From Caldilinea sp. CFX5 (lineage in GTDB: Bacteria; Chloroflexota; Anaerolineae; Caldilineales; Caldilineaceae), in NCBI GenBank assembly GCA_021405325.1, contig QWII01000168.1, forward strand, positions 1 through 13,348: DNA of 13,348 nt, given 5' to 3'. A model generated the notes under the pieces. The model saw nothing but the letters and a program-made list of their open reading frames with translations. It was not told the DNA's origin and did not search any database. Made by a program: the position numbers and the translations under genes. Below, piece after piece: positions 1 to 6,938 of the stretch (position 1 is the stretch's first letter; each line of letters starts with the position of its first letter).

Positions 1-2
1 TT

Positions 3-155
3 CAAGCACTCGGCTGGCGCAAAGAGCGGCGCTTCTACCCCGGCCAGCATGACATCTGCTCCGTCGCCTATTGGTATCAGACCCTGCCGGCGCAACCCTT
101 CCCACCACTGCCGGATCGCAACGCGTTGGAGAATGTGTCTAGGTTGGTTAGTTAG
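3..155 (+). CDS. C-terminal end of a DUF2961 / GH172-like protein (partial)
   Basis: Fifty codons of an open frame enter from the left edge and end at TAG 153-155. The segment HDICSVAYWYQTLPAQPFPPLP resembles in order and spacing the C-terminal end of DUF2961 proteins, which close with a 'SSVAYWYQ..P..PFPPLP' stretch. DUF2961 is the GH172 family, whose characterised members act on fructofuranosyl or arabinofuranosyl linkages. Only the tail is visible, so catalytic residues cannot be checked and the substrate is unknown. The last four or five codons (from about 141) run into a GGTTGGTT-type repeat, so the native C-terminus may have been altered by that repeat. The gene converges on the beta-propeller lipoprotein. 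Confidence 0.6.
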   Translation, partial: QALGWRKERRFYPGQHDICSVAYWYQTLPAQPFPPLPDRNALENVSRLVS

Positions 156-157
156 TG

Positions 158-196
158 GGTTGGTTCGTTGGTTCGTCAACGACCAACGAACCAACC
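158..196. repeat. Palindrome, 15-bp arms (GGTTGGTTCGTTGGT family, copy 1)
   Basis: Arm 158-172 (GGTTGGTTCGTTGGT) pairs perfectly with 182-196 across a 9-base loop. It lies in the 49-base gap between two convergent genes and could act as a stem-loop barrier in both directions, but it has no T-tract, so it is not a textbook intrinsic terminator. The same arm sequence recurs at 6882-6930. Confidence 0.85.
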
Positions 197-204
197 ACCG
201 AAGC

Positions 205-1932
205 TCACTCCCCCGTATACTGCACCTTGTAAACTACGCCCGTTGAATAATCCCCGATGACCAGATTGCCATCTGGCGCGCTGGTCATCGGCAGGGGGCG
301 TTCCAGGCCGGCGATAAAGGTGGTTGGTTCGCCGCGATAGGTTGGGCCGGTGGCGGTTTCGACTTGGGTCAATGTGACCCGCTCGACGATATGACCCACA
401 ACTTCCGGGCTGAAAACCTCACCAAAGAGCGAGACATAGAGCGTGCGATAGGCAGGCGGCCAGGCCGGGTTGGTAACATAAGACAAACCACTGGCGCTAG
501 CATGAGGCGTGACGGGATAGATCGGGCCGCTGTAGGGGTTGCCATCGCTGGCCGGATCGGCCACTGGGCCAAATTGGGCGGGAAAGCCATAGTCATGTTG
601 CCAGCGGATGTGGTTGACCTCATCCGGCGCGTTGTTAAAATCGGGGCCATTTTCGCTGGCGAAGAGTTGCCAAGCGGTTGGGCCGTCGGGCTGCGCCAGA
701 TCGACCGGCACGGGCGCCCAAATCACCATGTAAGGGTTGCGGTTACCACGACTGACGGTTTCCAGATCCGCCAGCCCGTTGCCTTCACGCGGGAAGCGGA
801 GGACGGTGGCATTCAGGTCGCCGCCCACTTCCAAATCTTCGGTTGATCCCAAGCCAAAATAGAGCCAGTGTGTACCCGTTTCACCAGTGAAAGGATCAGG
901 GTCGGGATTCCAGACCATGCCGTTGTTCTGGTGGCGGCCCCAGGGCATCCCCTCCAATCGCACTTCGCGTACATCGGCCACGTCATTGTCGTCGGTATCA
1001 ACTAGCCGGTAGAGCTTGCCCCGTCCGCCTACCCAGATTGCGCCATCAACCGGATCGGGCAACAGGCCGACGACCTCATCAAAACCGGCGGCGTAGAGTA
1101 AGCGCTCATCATAAATGCCGTCGCCGTTTGTGTCACGGTAACGCCAGATACGACCGGGCCGCAGACTCACCCACAACGTCTGCTGTGGATCAAAGGCCAG
1201 TTGCGTTACCTCGATGAGTTGGTCGACCAACGCGGTGGCTGTAAAACCCTCGGCCAGAGTTAAGGCGGCGGCGCGGTCGTGGCTTTGCGCGGTCAATTGC
1301 ACCGTTTCCTGCCAGACCGACTGGAATTGCAGGCTTTGCAGGGTGAGCGTCCCCGCCATGTCGGTCCATTCAAAGACCAGTTCTATGCCATTGACCTCGG
1401 CAAAATTGGGCCACGCCCCCTCTTTGTCGCGAATCTCACGCAAGGGAAGATGCAATTGATTGTCGCCATCCTGCCAACCAAACAAGGCCAGGGAGACGAC
1501 CGTGCGCCGGCCATTGCGCTCCACCAAATAGAGATTGGGGCTGAGCGTACCTGTCTGCTGACCGGCGAGATAGAGCGTTTCGTCGCCGGTCAAAGGTTTG
1601 GCAATAGGGTCAAGAAGCAGGCTCCAACGGGCAAACGCGCTGGCGTTGACTTGTACGTCAAGGTGCGGTTTGGTCAAAGGATCGGTACAAGTAAATTGTA
1701 CACCTTCCGATTGACCACAAAGTGCCTGCAACCCTGGCGCACCCAACAATTCGCTATCAATTAGCGCAGTTGCGAAGGGAGTGCTGGTTGGTGCGACGGG
1801 GACTACAGTTGCCGTTGGCGACGGGGGTGTAGCTGTCGGTGTTGCTTCATCGGCGCCACCACAAGCAGTGAGGGCCAACAGACAACATAAGGTGATTGGA
1901 TTTAGGATTTTCAATAAAATGTTCTTCATCAT
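205..1932 (-). CDS. Lipoprotein with PQQ-dependent sugar dehydrogenase-like beta-propeller
   Basis: A 575-residue exported lipoprotein. The N-terminus has a basic, hydrophobic signal and a lipobox L-T-A-C with the lipidated Cys at residue 24. A Thr/Pro-rich linker follows (about 29-52). Residues about 55-215 form a domain I do not recognise. From about 220 the sequence matches soluble glucose/sorbosone dehydrogenase-like propellers: 'GFTATALVDQL..VTQLAFD', 'HQNNGMVWNPD', 'ASENGPDFNNAPDEVNHIR' and 'HASASGLSY'. Two Asp-rich loops, DTNGDGIYDE at 267-276 and DTDDNDVAD at 312-320, look like Ca-binding EF-hand/dockerin loops. Family members oxidise sugars with PQQ outside the membrane, but many propellers of this type have no tested activity. 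Start chosen at ATG 1932, with AGAGA a short way upstream; TTG 1935 and ATG 1929 are alternatives. The fold is more certain than the reaction. Confidence 0.82.
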   Translation of the reverse strand: MMKNILLKILNPITLCCLLALTACGGADEATPTATPPSPTATVVPVAPTSTPFATALIDSELLGAPGLQALCGQSEGVQFTCTDPLTKPHLDVQVNASAFARWSLLLDPIAKPLTGDETLYLAGQQTGTLSPNLYLVERNGRRTVVSLALFGWQDGDNQLHLPLREIRDKEGAWPNFAEVNGIELVFEWTDMAGTLTLQSLQFQSVWQETVQLTAQSHDRAAALTLAEGFTATALVDQLIEVTQLAFDPQQTLWVSLRPGRIWRYRDTNGDGIYDERLLYAAGFDEVVGLLPDPVDGAIWVGGRGKLYRLVDTDDNDVADVREVRLEGMPWGRHQNNGMVWNPDPDPFTGETGTHWLYFGLGSTEDLEVGGDLNATVLRFPREGNGLADLETVSRGNRNPYMVIWAPVPVDLAQPDGPTAWQLFASENGPDFNNAPDEVNHIRWQHDYGFPAQFGPVADPASDGNPYSGPIYPVTPHASASGLSYVTNPAWPPAYRTLYVSLFGEVFSPEVVGHIVERVTLTQVETATGPTYRGEPTTFIAGLERPLPMTSAPDGNLVIGDYSTGVVYKVQYTGE

Positions 1933-2138
1933 CAACGATCTCTAGTTGGCGCTACGGTCAACGGCTGCGGTATGATAAGCGCTGCGTTGTACGTAGAATC
2001 TTACAATTTGGTACGATACCAAGAACATGTTAGGATTGACAGCGACCACCCCTTGCGCTCACCCCCTCGCTATTACCAAGAAGGAGAGCGAGAAGCACCA
2101 AGGTAAACGATTGGTCAATCGCAAATTGTAAAAAACAA

Positions 2139-2252
2139 GTAACTACTAACCCCTCCCTACCCCTCCCCTGCTAGGGGAGGGAACTGTCGAGCGCACACCA
2201 CGGTGCCCTCCCCTAGCAGGGGAGGGGTAGGGAGGGGTGGCTTGGTAGTTAC
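2139..2252. repeat. Composite nested palindrome, 32-bp main arms
   Basis: The main arms 2150-2181 and 2206-2237 are perfect reverse complements around a 24-base centre (2182-2205). An outer pair, GTAACTAC 2139-2146 and GTAGTTAC 2245-2252, extends the symmetry beyond a short mismatched spacer. Each main arm contains its own small palindrome built on CCCTCCCCTnnnAGGGGAGGG, so the unit could fold as one long hairpin or as two small hairpins. The very C-rich/G-rich sequence is unlike the flanking A/T-rich DNA. No transposase is present, so it would be a non-autonomous element if mobile. Confidence 0.9.
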
Positions 2253-2275
2253 AAAAACAAAGCAAATTTTGCGAA

Positions 2276-2350
2276 TTCCGTGTTCCTTCTATCAGTGTAT
2301 AGTCTTTTGACACCTTCAAAAGACTATACACTGATAGAAGGAACACGGAA
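2276..2350. repeat. Perfect 35-bp-arm inverted repeat with 5-base loop
   Basis: Bases 2276-2310 and 2316-2350 are perfect reverse complements with CACCT between them, the longest perfect stem in the window. It begins TTCCGTGTTCC and ends GGAACACGGAA. It is A/T-richer than its neighbour at 2139-2252 and shares no sequence with it. It sits about 80 bases before the start of the GH99-like gene, so it would be in that gene's leader if transcription starts upstream of it. Confidence 0.93.
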
Positions 2351-2433
2351 ATAATTTATCGGTTTCTGAGCCTTGCCGAAGGATGAGGCGCAGCTTTGTT
2401 GGACAGTTACCACAAATTAATGAAAACAGGGTC

Positions 2434-3921
2434 ATGATACAAACAGATTTACGTTCGTCAGGTCAAGCGGGCAAACCAGCGCGGGTGCCCCACCGTCCTA
2501 CCTTTTGGCTACTTACGCTACTCTGCTGTTATCTCCTCAGTCAGACGCCGGTTTATGGCATAGCACGTCAGGTTCCCCTGGCCCAAAGCAGTGGTGATCG
2601 CCTGGTGCTGGCATTTTACTACAGTTGGTTCGATGAGAACACTTGGACTTATGATCGATTGAGCGATCTGCCGGCGCAAACCTATGTCAGCCGCGACCGT
2701 GGCGTCATGGGCCGCCATATCGACCAGGCCAAAGCCGCCGGCATCGACGCCCTGATCGTCGCCTGGTATGGGCCCGGCGGCGACAACCAAACTGAACCAA
2801 ACCTGGCCGCCATGTTGGAAGAAGCGGCGGCGCGCAATTTCAAGATCGGCATCCTCTTTGAAACCGATTCCCCCTTTATGGGTGGCCGTGACGCCATTGC
2901 CGGCGGCTTGAGCCATGCGTTGAGCGTTCATGCCAATCACCCAGCCTTTTTACGGGTCGATGGTCGGCCGGTCATCTTCTTCTGGCGACCGACCATCTAT
3001 GGCGTGGAGACCTGGCGCGGCATTCGCAATCAAGTCGATGGCGGCTACAGCAGCATCTGGATCGCCGAAGGGGTCAACCCGGCCTACATGGCGGTCTTTG
3101 ACGGCCACCATCTCTACAGCAACACCTGGAATCCGCCCGCCGACTTAGGCGCCGTCAACCAGAAATTTGCCCGTTGGGTCAACCAGGCGCGGCAGGATTA
3201 CGGCGCCTACAAATTCTGGGTGGCGACGGTGATGCCCGGCTACAACGATGTCCGGGTGCGTCCCAACAGTGGCTTTGCCAAAGATCGGGAAGGCGGCGCC
3301 TACTATGAACGCTCATGGCAGGCGGCGATCAACAGTCAACCCAACTGGATTGTGATCACCAGTTTCAACGAATGGCCCGAAGGCAGCTATATCGAGCCAA
3401 GCGTCAACTTTGGCGACCAATATCTCCAACTGACTGGACGTTGGAGCGGGCAATTCAAGGCCGGCGGCCCCATTCAGGCCGCCCAAGCGCTCCCGGCCCC
3501 GCCGCCCCCTGCTGAACCGACGCCCACGCCCACCCCACTGCCGGAACCCGATGTCCCCACCGCCTATGTGCAAACTGACCTGTTAAATCTGCGCAGCGGC
3601 CCCGGCACCGACTTTGATCTGGTTGGGCGCGTCAATGGCGGCGTCGCCTTGCCGATTGTCGGGCGTGATCCGGCGCAGCCCGCATGGTGGCAAGTGCGGG
3701 CCGCCACGGACAATGGTGAACAGGATGTCTGGATCTTTGGCGAGTTGGTGCGCACCGCCGGGCCGATGGATGCGATTCCACTGGTTGGGGCGCCGGTACT
3801 CACACCAACCGCCCTGCCCACTGTTGCGCCCCTGGCAACCGGAACGATGATCACGCTGACCCTAATTCCAACGCCGACGCCTGAAGTGCCAACCTTTCAA
3901 CCCCGTCTATCCCACCGTTAA
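2434..3921 (+). CDS. Secreted GH99-like protein with C-terminal SH3 domain
   Basis: A 495-residue exported protein. A signal peptide (basic residues 14-21, hydrophobic core about 24-35) is followed from about residue 53 by a GH71/GH99-like (beta/alpha)8 domain, starting LVLAFYYSWFDENTWT and continuing GRHIDQAKAAGIDALIVAWYGPGG. The motif SFNEWPEGSYIEPS at 310-323 matches the GH99 active-site stretch; E313 and E316 have the spacing of the two key glutamates in GH99 endo-mannosidases. A Pro/Thr linker leads to a bacterial SH3 domain at about 378-442 (AYVQTDLLNLRSGPGTDFDLVG), then a Thr/Pro-rich tail. SH3 domains often bind wall peptide or glycan, so surface retention is likely. Substrate is unknown. 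Start: ATG 2434 gives a normal signal peptide. An upstream ATG at 2383 adds 17 residues from repeat-like DNA and has its GAAGG directly abutting. hpt follows after 28 bases. Confidence 0.8.
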   Translation: MIQTDLRSSGQAGKPARVPHRPTFWLLTLLCCYLLSQTPVYGIARQVPLAQSSGDRLVLAFYYSWFDENTWTYDRLSDLPAQTYVSRDRGVMGRHIDQAKAAGIDALIVAWYGPGGDNQTEPNLAAMLEEAAARNFKIGILFETDSPFMGGRDAIAGGLSHALSVHANHPAFLRVDGRPVIFFWRPTIYGVETWRGIRNQVDGGYSSIWIAEGVNPAYMAVFDGHHLYSNTWNPPADLGAVNQKFARWVNQARQDYGAYKFWVATVMPGYNDVRVRPNSGFAKDREGGAYYERSWQAAINSQPNWIVITSFNEWPEGSYIEPSVNFGDQYLQLTGRWSGQFKAGGPIQAAQALPAPPPPAEPTPTPTPLPEPDVPTAYVQTDLLNLRSGPGTDFDLVGRVNGGVALPIVGRDPAQPAWWQVRAATDNGEQDVWIFGELVRTAGPMDAIPLVGAPVLTPTALPTVAPLATGTMITLTLIPTPTPEVPTFQPRLSHR

Positions 3922-3949
3922 ACCAAGAGAGAGTAAGCAAGAGGAAGCC

Positions 3950-4558
3950 ATGCACAAGCCGATTTCCCGTTCTGATCTAGCGCCGTCAACGGTCTGGCCC
4001 CAGTGTCCGCTTGACGACCATATTGAACATGTGTTGATTGATCAGGCCGCCATCCAACAACGGGTCCGTGAACTGGGGCAGATGATCAGCGCGGAGTACG
4101 CCGGTAAAGACCTGCTGCTGATTGCCGTCCTCAAAGGGAGTATGGTCTTTATGGCCGACCTCATGCGCGCCATCACCATCCCCCATGCCATCGATTTTAT
4201 GGCGACCAGCAGCTATGGCGCCGAAGTGACCAGCAAAGGGGTCGTGCGCATTTTGAAGGATCTCAACGAACCGATTGCCGGGCGCAATATCATCATTGTC
4301 GAAGATATTATCGACAGCGGCAACACGCTGAGCTATCTCTCACGCATTCTGCATGAACGGGCGCCGGCCACCATTCGTATTCTCACCCTGCTCGATAAAC
4401 CGGAGCGCCGCGAGGTTGACATTCCCGTCGATTGGGTCGGTTTTGCCATTCCCAATCACTTTGTTGTCGGTTATGGTCTGGACTACAATGAAATCTATCG
4501 CAATCTGCCCTACATCGGCGTCCTCAAGCCCAGCGTCTATAGCAAACCTGCCGAATAA
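3950..4558 (+). CDS. hpt: Hypoxanthine phosphoribosyltransferase
   Basis: A 202-residue cytoplasmic purine-salvage enzyme that converts hypoxanthine (and usually guanine) plus PRPP to IMP (GMP) and pyrophosphate. The PRPP-binding motif [11 protein letters not shown] lies at 117-127, the pyrophosphate-binding LKG at 61-63, and the catalytic flexible loop region [11 protein letters not shown] follows. The end '[32 protein letters not shown]' is the conserved HPRT C-terminus. The conserved domain starts at about residue 23, so the protein has a roughly 20-residue N-terminal extension compared with common bacterial HPRTs. AGAGGA lies just before ATG 3950 and supports this start. It is 28 bases downstream of the GH99-like gene and likely co-transcribed. 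Its TAA is one base before a palindrome that runs into the next gene. Confidence 0.96.
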   Translation: MHKPISRSDLAPSTVWPQCPLDDHIEHVLIDQAAIQQRVRELGQMISAEYAGKDLLLIAVLKGSMVFMADLMRAITIPHAIDFMATSSYGAEVTSKGVVRILKDLNEPIAGRNIIIVEDIIDSGNTLSYLSRILHERAPATIRILTLLDKPERREVDIPVDWVGFAIPNHFVVGYGLDYNEIYRNLPYIGVLKPSVYSKPAE

Positions 4559-5849
4559 CCGTAGTAAAGACTTTAGTCTTTCAAGTAGCGGAACAAAGAC
4601 TAAAGTCTTTACTACGATTTTTCTACCGGTGCTGGTCGGGGTGACGTTATTGTGGGGTCTGCTGGTCGGTTTTGGCAGCCATGTCTATGCGCAAACCAAC
4701 GTCGGCTCGTACACCGTCCAGAGTGGTGACACCCTCTTTACCATTGCGCAACGCTTTGGCGTTTCGGTGGAGACGCTGGCAACGTTAAATCAGATTGCCG
4801 ATGTCAATTTACTCAATGTCGGACAAGTACTCTTGATCCCCGGCGCCGAGGGGACAGCCGCACCGCTCACGATGGCGCGCGCCCAGGCGCTTCCCGGGGA
4901 TACGTTAAATAGCTTTGCGCTACGGCACGGGTTGGCGCCCGACCTATTGACCACCATCAACGGCATTAGCCTGACCACCCGTCTTTTTCCTGGTCAACCC
5001 ATTCTGCTGCCCGGTTCACCGCCAGTGCCAACCCGCCCCTTTGGCGCGATCCTGACGATGATCACGCCGGAGAGTATTCCGCAGGGGCGCACCGGGCGCG
5101 TTGAAATCCGCACCCGTCGCCCGCTGACCGTGAGTGCCACCTGGAACAACGTCCCCATTGTCTTTACCCAGGCATTGACCGACAGTTTACAACAGTCAGC
5201 CTTGCTACCGGTTCACGCGCTGTTGGAACCGGCGCCCTATACGCTCACCCTCTCCTATACGGCCACCAATGGACGATTGCTTACCCATCAACAATGGCTC
5301 AATGTTACGGCGGGCAACTACGCCACCCAACAGATTACCCTCCCCGATGAAAAAGGCGTGTTGCTGGCGCCGGAGACCGGCGCGGCAGAATTTCAACAAT
5401 TAAACGCCATCTGGACACAAGCCAGCCCCACCCCCTGGTGGACGGGCGTCTTCACCCGGCCAATCAGTGTGCAATACGAAACAACCAGCCCCTTCGGCAC
5501 CCGGCGCAACTACAGCGGCGGCGCTTATGCCACCAGCAACAGCTATCACTCCGGCCAAGATTTTGGCGCGCCGGAAGGAGTGCCGGTAGTGGCGCCCGCC
5601 GCCGGCGTTGTCGCTTTGGCCGCACCGTTACAAGTGCGCGGCAACGTAGTGGTGATTGATCATGGGCGCGGCATCTTTACCGGCTATTGGCATCTCAGTG
5701 AAATCAAAGTGGTGGCCGGGCAACAGCTCAATATCGGTGATGTAGTGGGGTTAGTTGGCACAACGGGCCTTAGCACAGGAACGCATTTACACTGGGAGCT
5801 ACGCATCTACAGCATTGCGGTCGACCCCATGCAGTTTCTAAATCAATAA
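4488..5849 (+). CDS. Exported LysM / M23-family peptidase, start uncertain
   Basis: About 453 residues if begun at ATG 4488. A hydrophobic signal (about 44-63) ends HVYAQ. LysM 1 (74-120, [20 protein letters not shown]) and a divergent second LysM (about 128-172) bind peptidoglycan. An unassigned middle domain follows, then a C-terminal M23 (LytM/peptidase_M23) domain from about 335. Zinc ligands are visible: H354 and D358 in HSGQDFG, and HLHWE with H433/H435. Such enzymes cut peptide cross-links in the wall; intact ligands suggest activity. The start is unclear: ATG 4488 overlaps hpt by 71 bases, and codons 25-43 are exactly a 57-base palindrome (4560-4616). After it only ATT 4617 or GTG 4629/4641 remain, without a Shine-Dalgarno. 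The lysines before the hydrophobic core come from the palindrome. Confidence 0.88.
   Translation: MKSIAICPTSASSSPASIANLPNNRSKDFSLSSSGTKTKVFTTIFLPVLVGVTLLWGLLVGFGSHVYAQTNVGSYTVQSGDTLFTIAQRFGVSVETLATLNQIADVNLLNVGQVLLIPGAEGTAAPLTMARAQALPGDTLNSFALRHGLAPDLLTTINGISLTTRLFPGQPILLPGSPPVPTRPFGAILTMITPESIPQGRTGRVEIRTRRPLTVSATWNNVPIVFTQALTDSLQQSALLPVHALLEPAPYTLTLSYTATNGRLLTHQQWLNVTAGNYATQQITLPDEKGVLLAPETGAAEFQQLNAIWTQASPTPWWTGVFTRPISVQYETTSPFGTRRNYSGGAYATSNSYHSGQDFGAPEGVPVVAPAAGVVALAAPLQVRGNVVVIDHGRGIFTGYWHLSEIKVVAGQQLNIGDVVGLVGTTGLSTGTHLHWELRIYSIAVDPMQFLNQ
4560..4616. repeat. Palindrome, 22-bp arms, lying in the 5' part of the M23 frame
   Basis: Arms 4560-4581 and 4595-4616 are perfect reverse complements around a 13-base loop (CAAGTAGCGGAAC). 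The unit starts one base after the hpt stop codon. It is 57 bases, an exact multiple of three, with no stop in the M23 reading frame (R-S-K-D-F-S through K-V-F-T-T). The A/T-rich sequence (GTAGTAAAGACTTTAGTC) contrasts with both flanking genes. Confidence 0.92.
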
Positions 5850-5850
5850 C

Positions 5851-5911
5851 CTGCTCCTAGCCGGTCCGTGACCGGCGTCTGGGGCGCCGGTCACGGACCG
5901 GCTAGGAGCAG
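5851..5911. repeat. Palindrome, 27-bp arms (CCGGTCCGTGACCGG family, copy 1)
   Basis: Arms 5851-5877 and 5885-5911 match perfectly around TCTGGGG. It starts one base after the M23 stop codon. The internal 19-mer AGCCGGTCCGTGACCGGCG (5859-5877) recurs exactly at 10081-10099 in another palindrome at the end of the O-antigen ligase gene. It may slow transcription but lacks a T-tract, and a proper terminator sits directly after it. Confidence 0.93.
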
Positions 5912-5913
5912 AT

Positions 5914-5970
5914 GAACCTGCCAATAAAAAAATCGGCGCCTTTAGCGCCGATTTTTTTATTGGCAGGTTC
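5914..5970. terminator. Bidirectional rho-independent terminator
   Basis: A 26-bp perfect stem (5914-5939 with 5945-5970). The core GGCGC-CTTTA-GCGCC is flanked by A7 on the left and T7 on the right, so either strand reads as a GC stem followed by a run of seven U. It lies between the convergent M23 (+) and rplY (−) genes, ends 7 bases from the rplY stop, and can serve both. Confidence 0.93.
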
Positions 5971-5977
5971 AACCCGT

Positions 5978-6613
5978 TTACTCTTCGTCTTGCGGGCGGC
6001 GGGCGCGCACCAGTTCCGGCTCAGCGGCGGCAGGAGCAGCTTCGGGAATTTCGGTCTCCACCGCACGCGTGATGACCATGGTAAAGACGGCATCCTCAGC
6101 GTCATCGACATATTCGACGCCTTCGATGACCGGCAGATTGGCGACGGTGATCGGGTTTTCCAACGAGAGGTTGGTAATATCCACATCGATATGGGTGGGA
6201 ATCTTGGTCGGCAGCGCCTCGACGGTCACATGATCGAGCGCTTGCAGGACAATCAACCCTTGCGCCAGGGCGCTCGGCTTGCCGGTCGAATGCACGGGTA
6301 CCTGCACCTGCTGCTTTTCCGTCAGATCCACCGCATAGAAATCAGCGTGGAGAAAGCTGTGGGTTACCGGGTGGCGCTGCACGGCGCGAATCAACACGTT
6401 ATGGGTGCTGCCGCCTTCGACATCCACCTCTACTAACTGGGAAAAACCGGCGGCCTGCAAGACCCGCTCGAAGCTGCGTTCGACCACCTGTAAACTCTCG
6501 GCGGTCGTCTTCTTGCCATAGACGGTGACGGGCACCATGCCCGCCCGGCGCAGTTGGCGCACCTTGCGTCCAATCAACGTACGCGGCTGCGCGCTCAATT
6601 TCAACTCAGACAT
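5978..6613 (-). CDS. rplY: 50S ribosomal protein L25 (CTC form)
   Basis: A 211-residue CTC-type L25 that binds 5S rRNA in the large subunit. The N-terminal L25 domain spans about 4-95 and has the usual opening (RTLIGRKVRQLRRAGMVPVTVYG) and 'SFLHADFYAVDL'. The C-terminal TL5/CTC beta domain spans about 98-185, with 'ALPTKIPTHIDVDITNL' and 'VANLPVIEGVEYVDDAEDAVFTMV'. An acidic Ala/Glu/Pro tail follows. Length is normal for CTC forms. GAAGGAG 8 bases before ATG 6613 is a good Shine-Dalgarno. A possible ATG 7 bases further upstream is out of frame. It is transcribed alone towards the terminator at 5914-5970. Confidence 0.97.
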   Translation of the reverse strand: MSELKLSAQPRTLIGRKVRQLRRAGMVPVTVYGKKTTAESLQVVERSFERVLQAAGFSQLVEVDVEGGSTHNVLIRAVQRHPVTHSFLHADFYAVDLTEKQQVQVPVHSTGKPSALAQGLIVLQALDHVTVEALPTKIPTHIDVDITNLSLENPITVANLPVIEGVEYVDDAEDAVFTMVITRAVETEIPEAAPAAAEPELVRARRPQDEE

Positions 6614-6686
6614 CCCTCATACTCCTTCAGTCAACAATCATGAACGCTTTTGGTTTCGCTCAAATTTTAAATCGTTTTGTTTTTAC

Positions 6687-6737
6687 CCCAGAGGCTGCTC
6701 GTGGCGGGTGCGATACCCGCCACGAGCAGCCTCTGGG
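6687..6737. repeat. Palindrome, 23-bp arms
   Basis: Arms 6687-6709 (starting CCCAGAGGCTGCTCGTGG) and 6715-6737 are perfect reverse complements around GCGAT. The GC-rich unit is set in very A/T-rich DNA about 75 bases upstream of rplY. No T-run follows on either strand. Confidence 0.92.
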
Positions 6738-6795
6738 ATTACTATTTCATATTTTTTGCTCGAAAATTCCAAATCCAGATCCTACCAATAATAAC

Positions 6796-6847
6796 CGCAG
6801 ATTTCGCAGACGCCAAACTCAGCAAGGCGTAATCTGCAAAATCTGCG
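6796..6847. repeat. Imperfect palindrome (CGCAGATTT...AAATCTGCG)
   Basis: Left arm 6796-6814 pairs with 6826-6847 with a three-base gap and one mismatch. It can be read as CGCAGATTTYGCAG(ATT)ACGCC facing its reverse complement, around an 11-base loop. The deletion in one arm suggests an older, decaying copy of the same kind of element as its perfect neighbours. Confidence 0.75.
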
Positions 6848-6881
6848 ATATAGTTACAGTGAATGGAGTTTTTTAGGGGTT

Positions 6882-6930
6882 GTTGGTTGGTTCGTTGGTT
6901 TCGACAAGCTCAACCAACGAACCAACCAAC
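6882..6930. repeat. Palindrome, 19-bp arms (GGTTGGTTCGTTGGT family, copy 2)
   Basis: Arms 6882-6900 and 6912-6930 match perfectly around TCGACAAGCTC. The arm contains the same 15-mer as the copy at 158-196, but the loop differs. It ends 8 bases from the stop codon of the 15-residue-repeat protein, just as copy 1 ends close to the stop of the lipoprotein gene. Confidence 0.9.
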
Positions 6931-6938
6931 CAACTCTT

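Larger units (their letters stand above)
1933..2433. other. Divergent intergenic region, 501 bases
   Basis: This gap separates the − strand lipoprotein from the + strand GH99-like gene and must hold both promoters. A − strand TATCAT (complement of 1972-1977) could be a −10 box, but I see no convincing −35 partner. Two unrelated palindromes (2139-2252 and 2276-2350) fill the right half. Bases about 2368-2390 (GAGCCTTGCCGAAGGATGAGG) look like another dispersed-repeat fragment rather than coding sequence. No credible gene was seen here. Confidence 0.6.
6614..6938. other. Intergenic region with three palindromes
   Basis: This 325-base gap lies between two − strand genes and should carry the rplY promoter. 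It contains palindromes at 6687-6737, 6796-6847 (imperfect) and 6882-6930. The A/T-rich spacers between them (for example 6640-6686 and 6738-6795) show no credible gene. No promoter could be assigned with confidence. Confidence 0.6.

Noticed and set aside
364..846. 160-codon + strand frame
   Set aside because: It is antisense to the beta-propeller lipoprotein, whose family motifs are clear across this stretch.
2146..2346. 66-codon − strand frame
   Set aside because: It is made almost entirely of the two palindromes at 2139-2252 and 2276-2350, so its openness reflects repeat composition.
2139..2350. CRISPR-like repeats
   Set aside because: The two units are single palindromes with unrelated sequence; there are no regularly spaced direct repeats and no cas genes.
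2383..2433. Longer N-terminus for the GH99-like protein from ATG 2383
   Set aside because: The added residues come from repeat-like DNA, the GAAGG abuts the ATG with no spacing, and the signal peptide is complete from ATG 2434.
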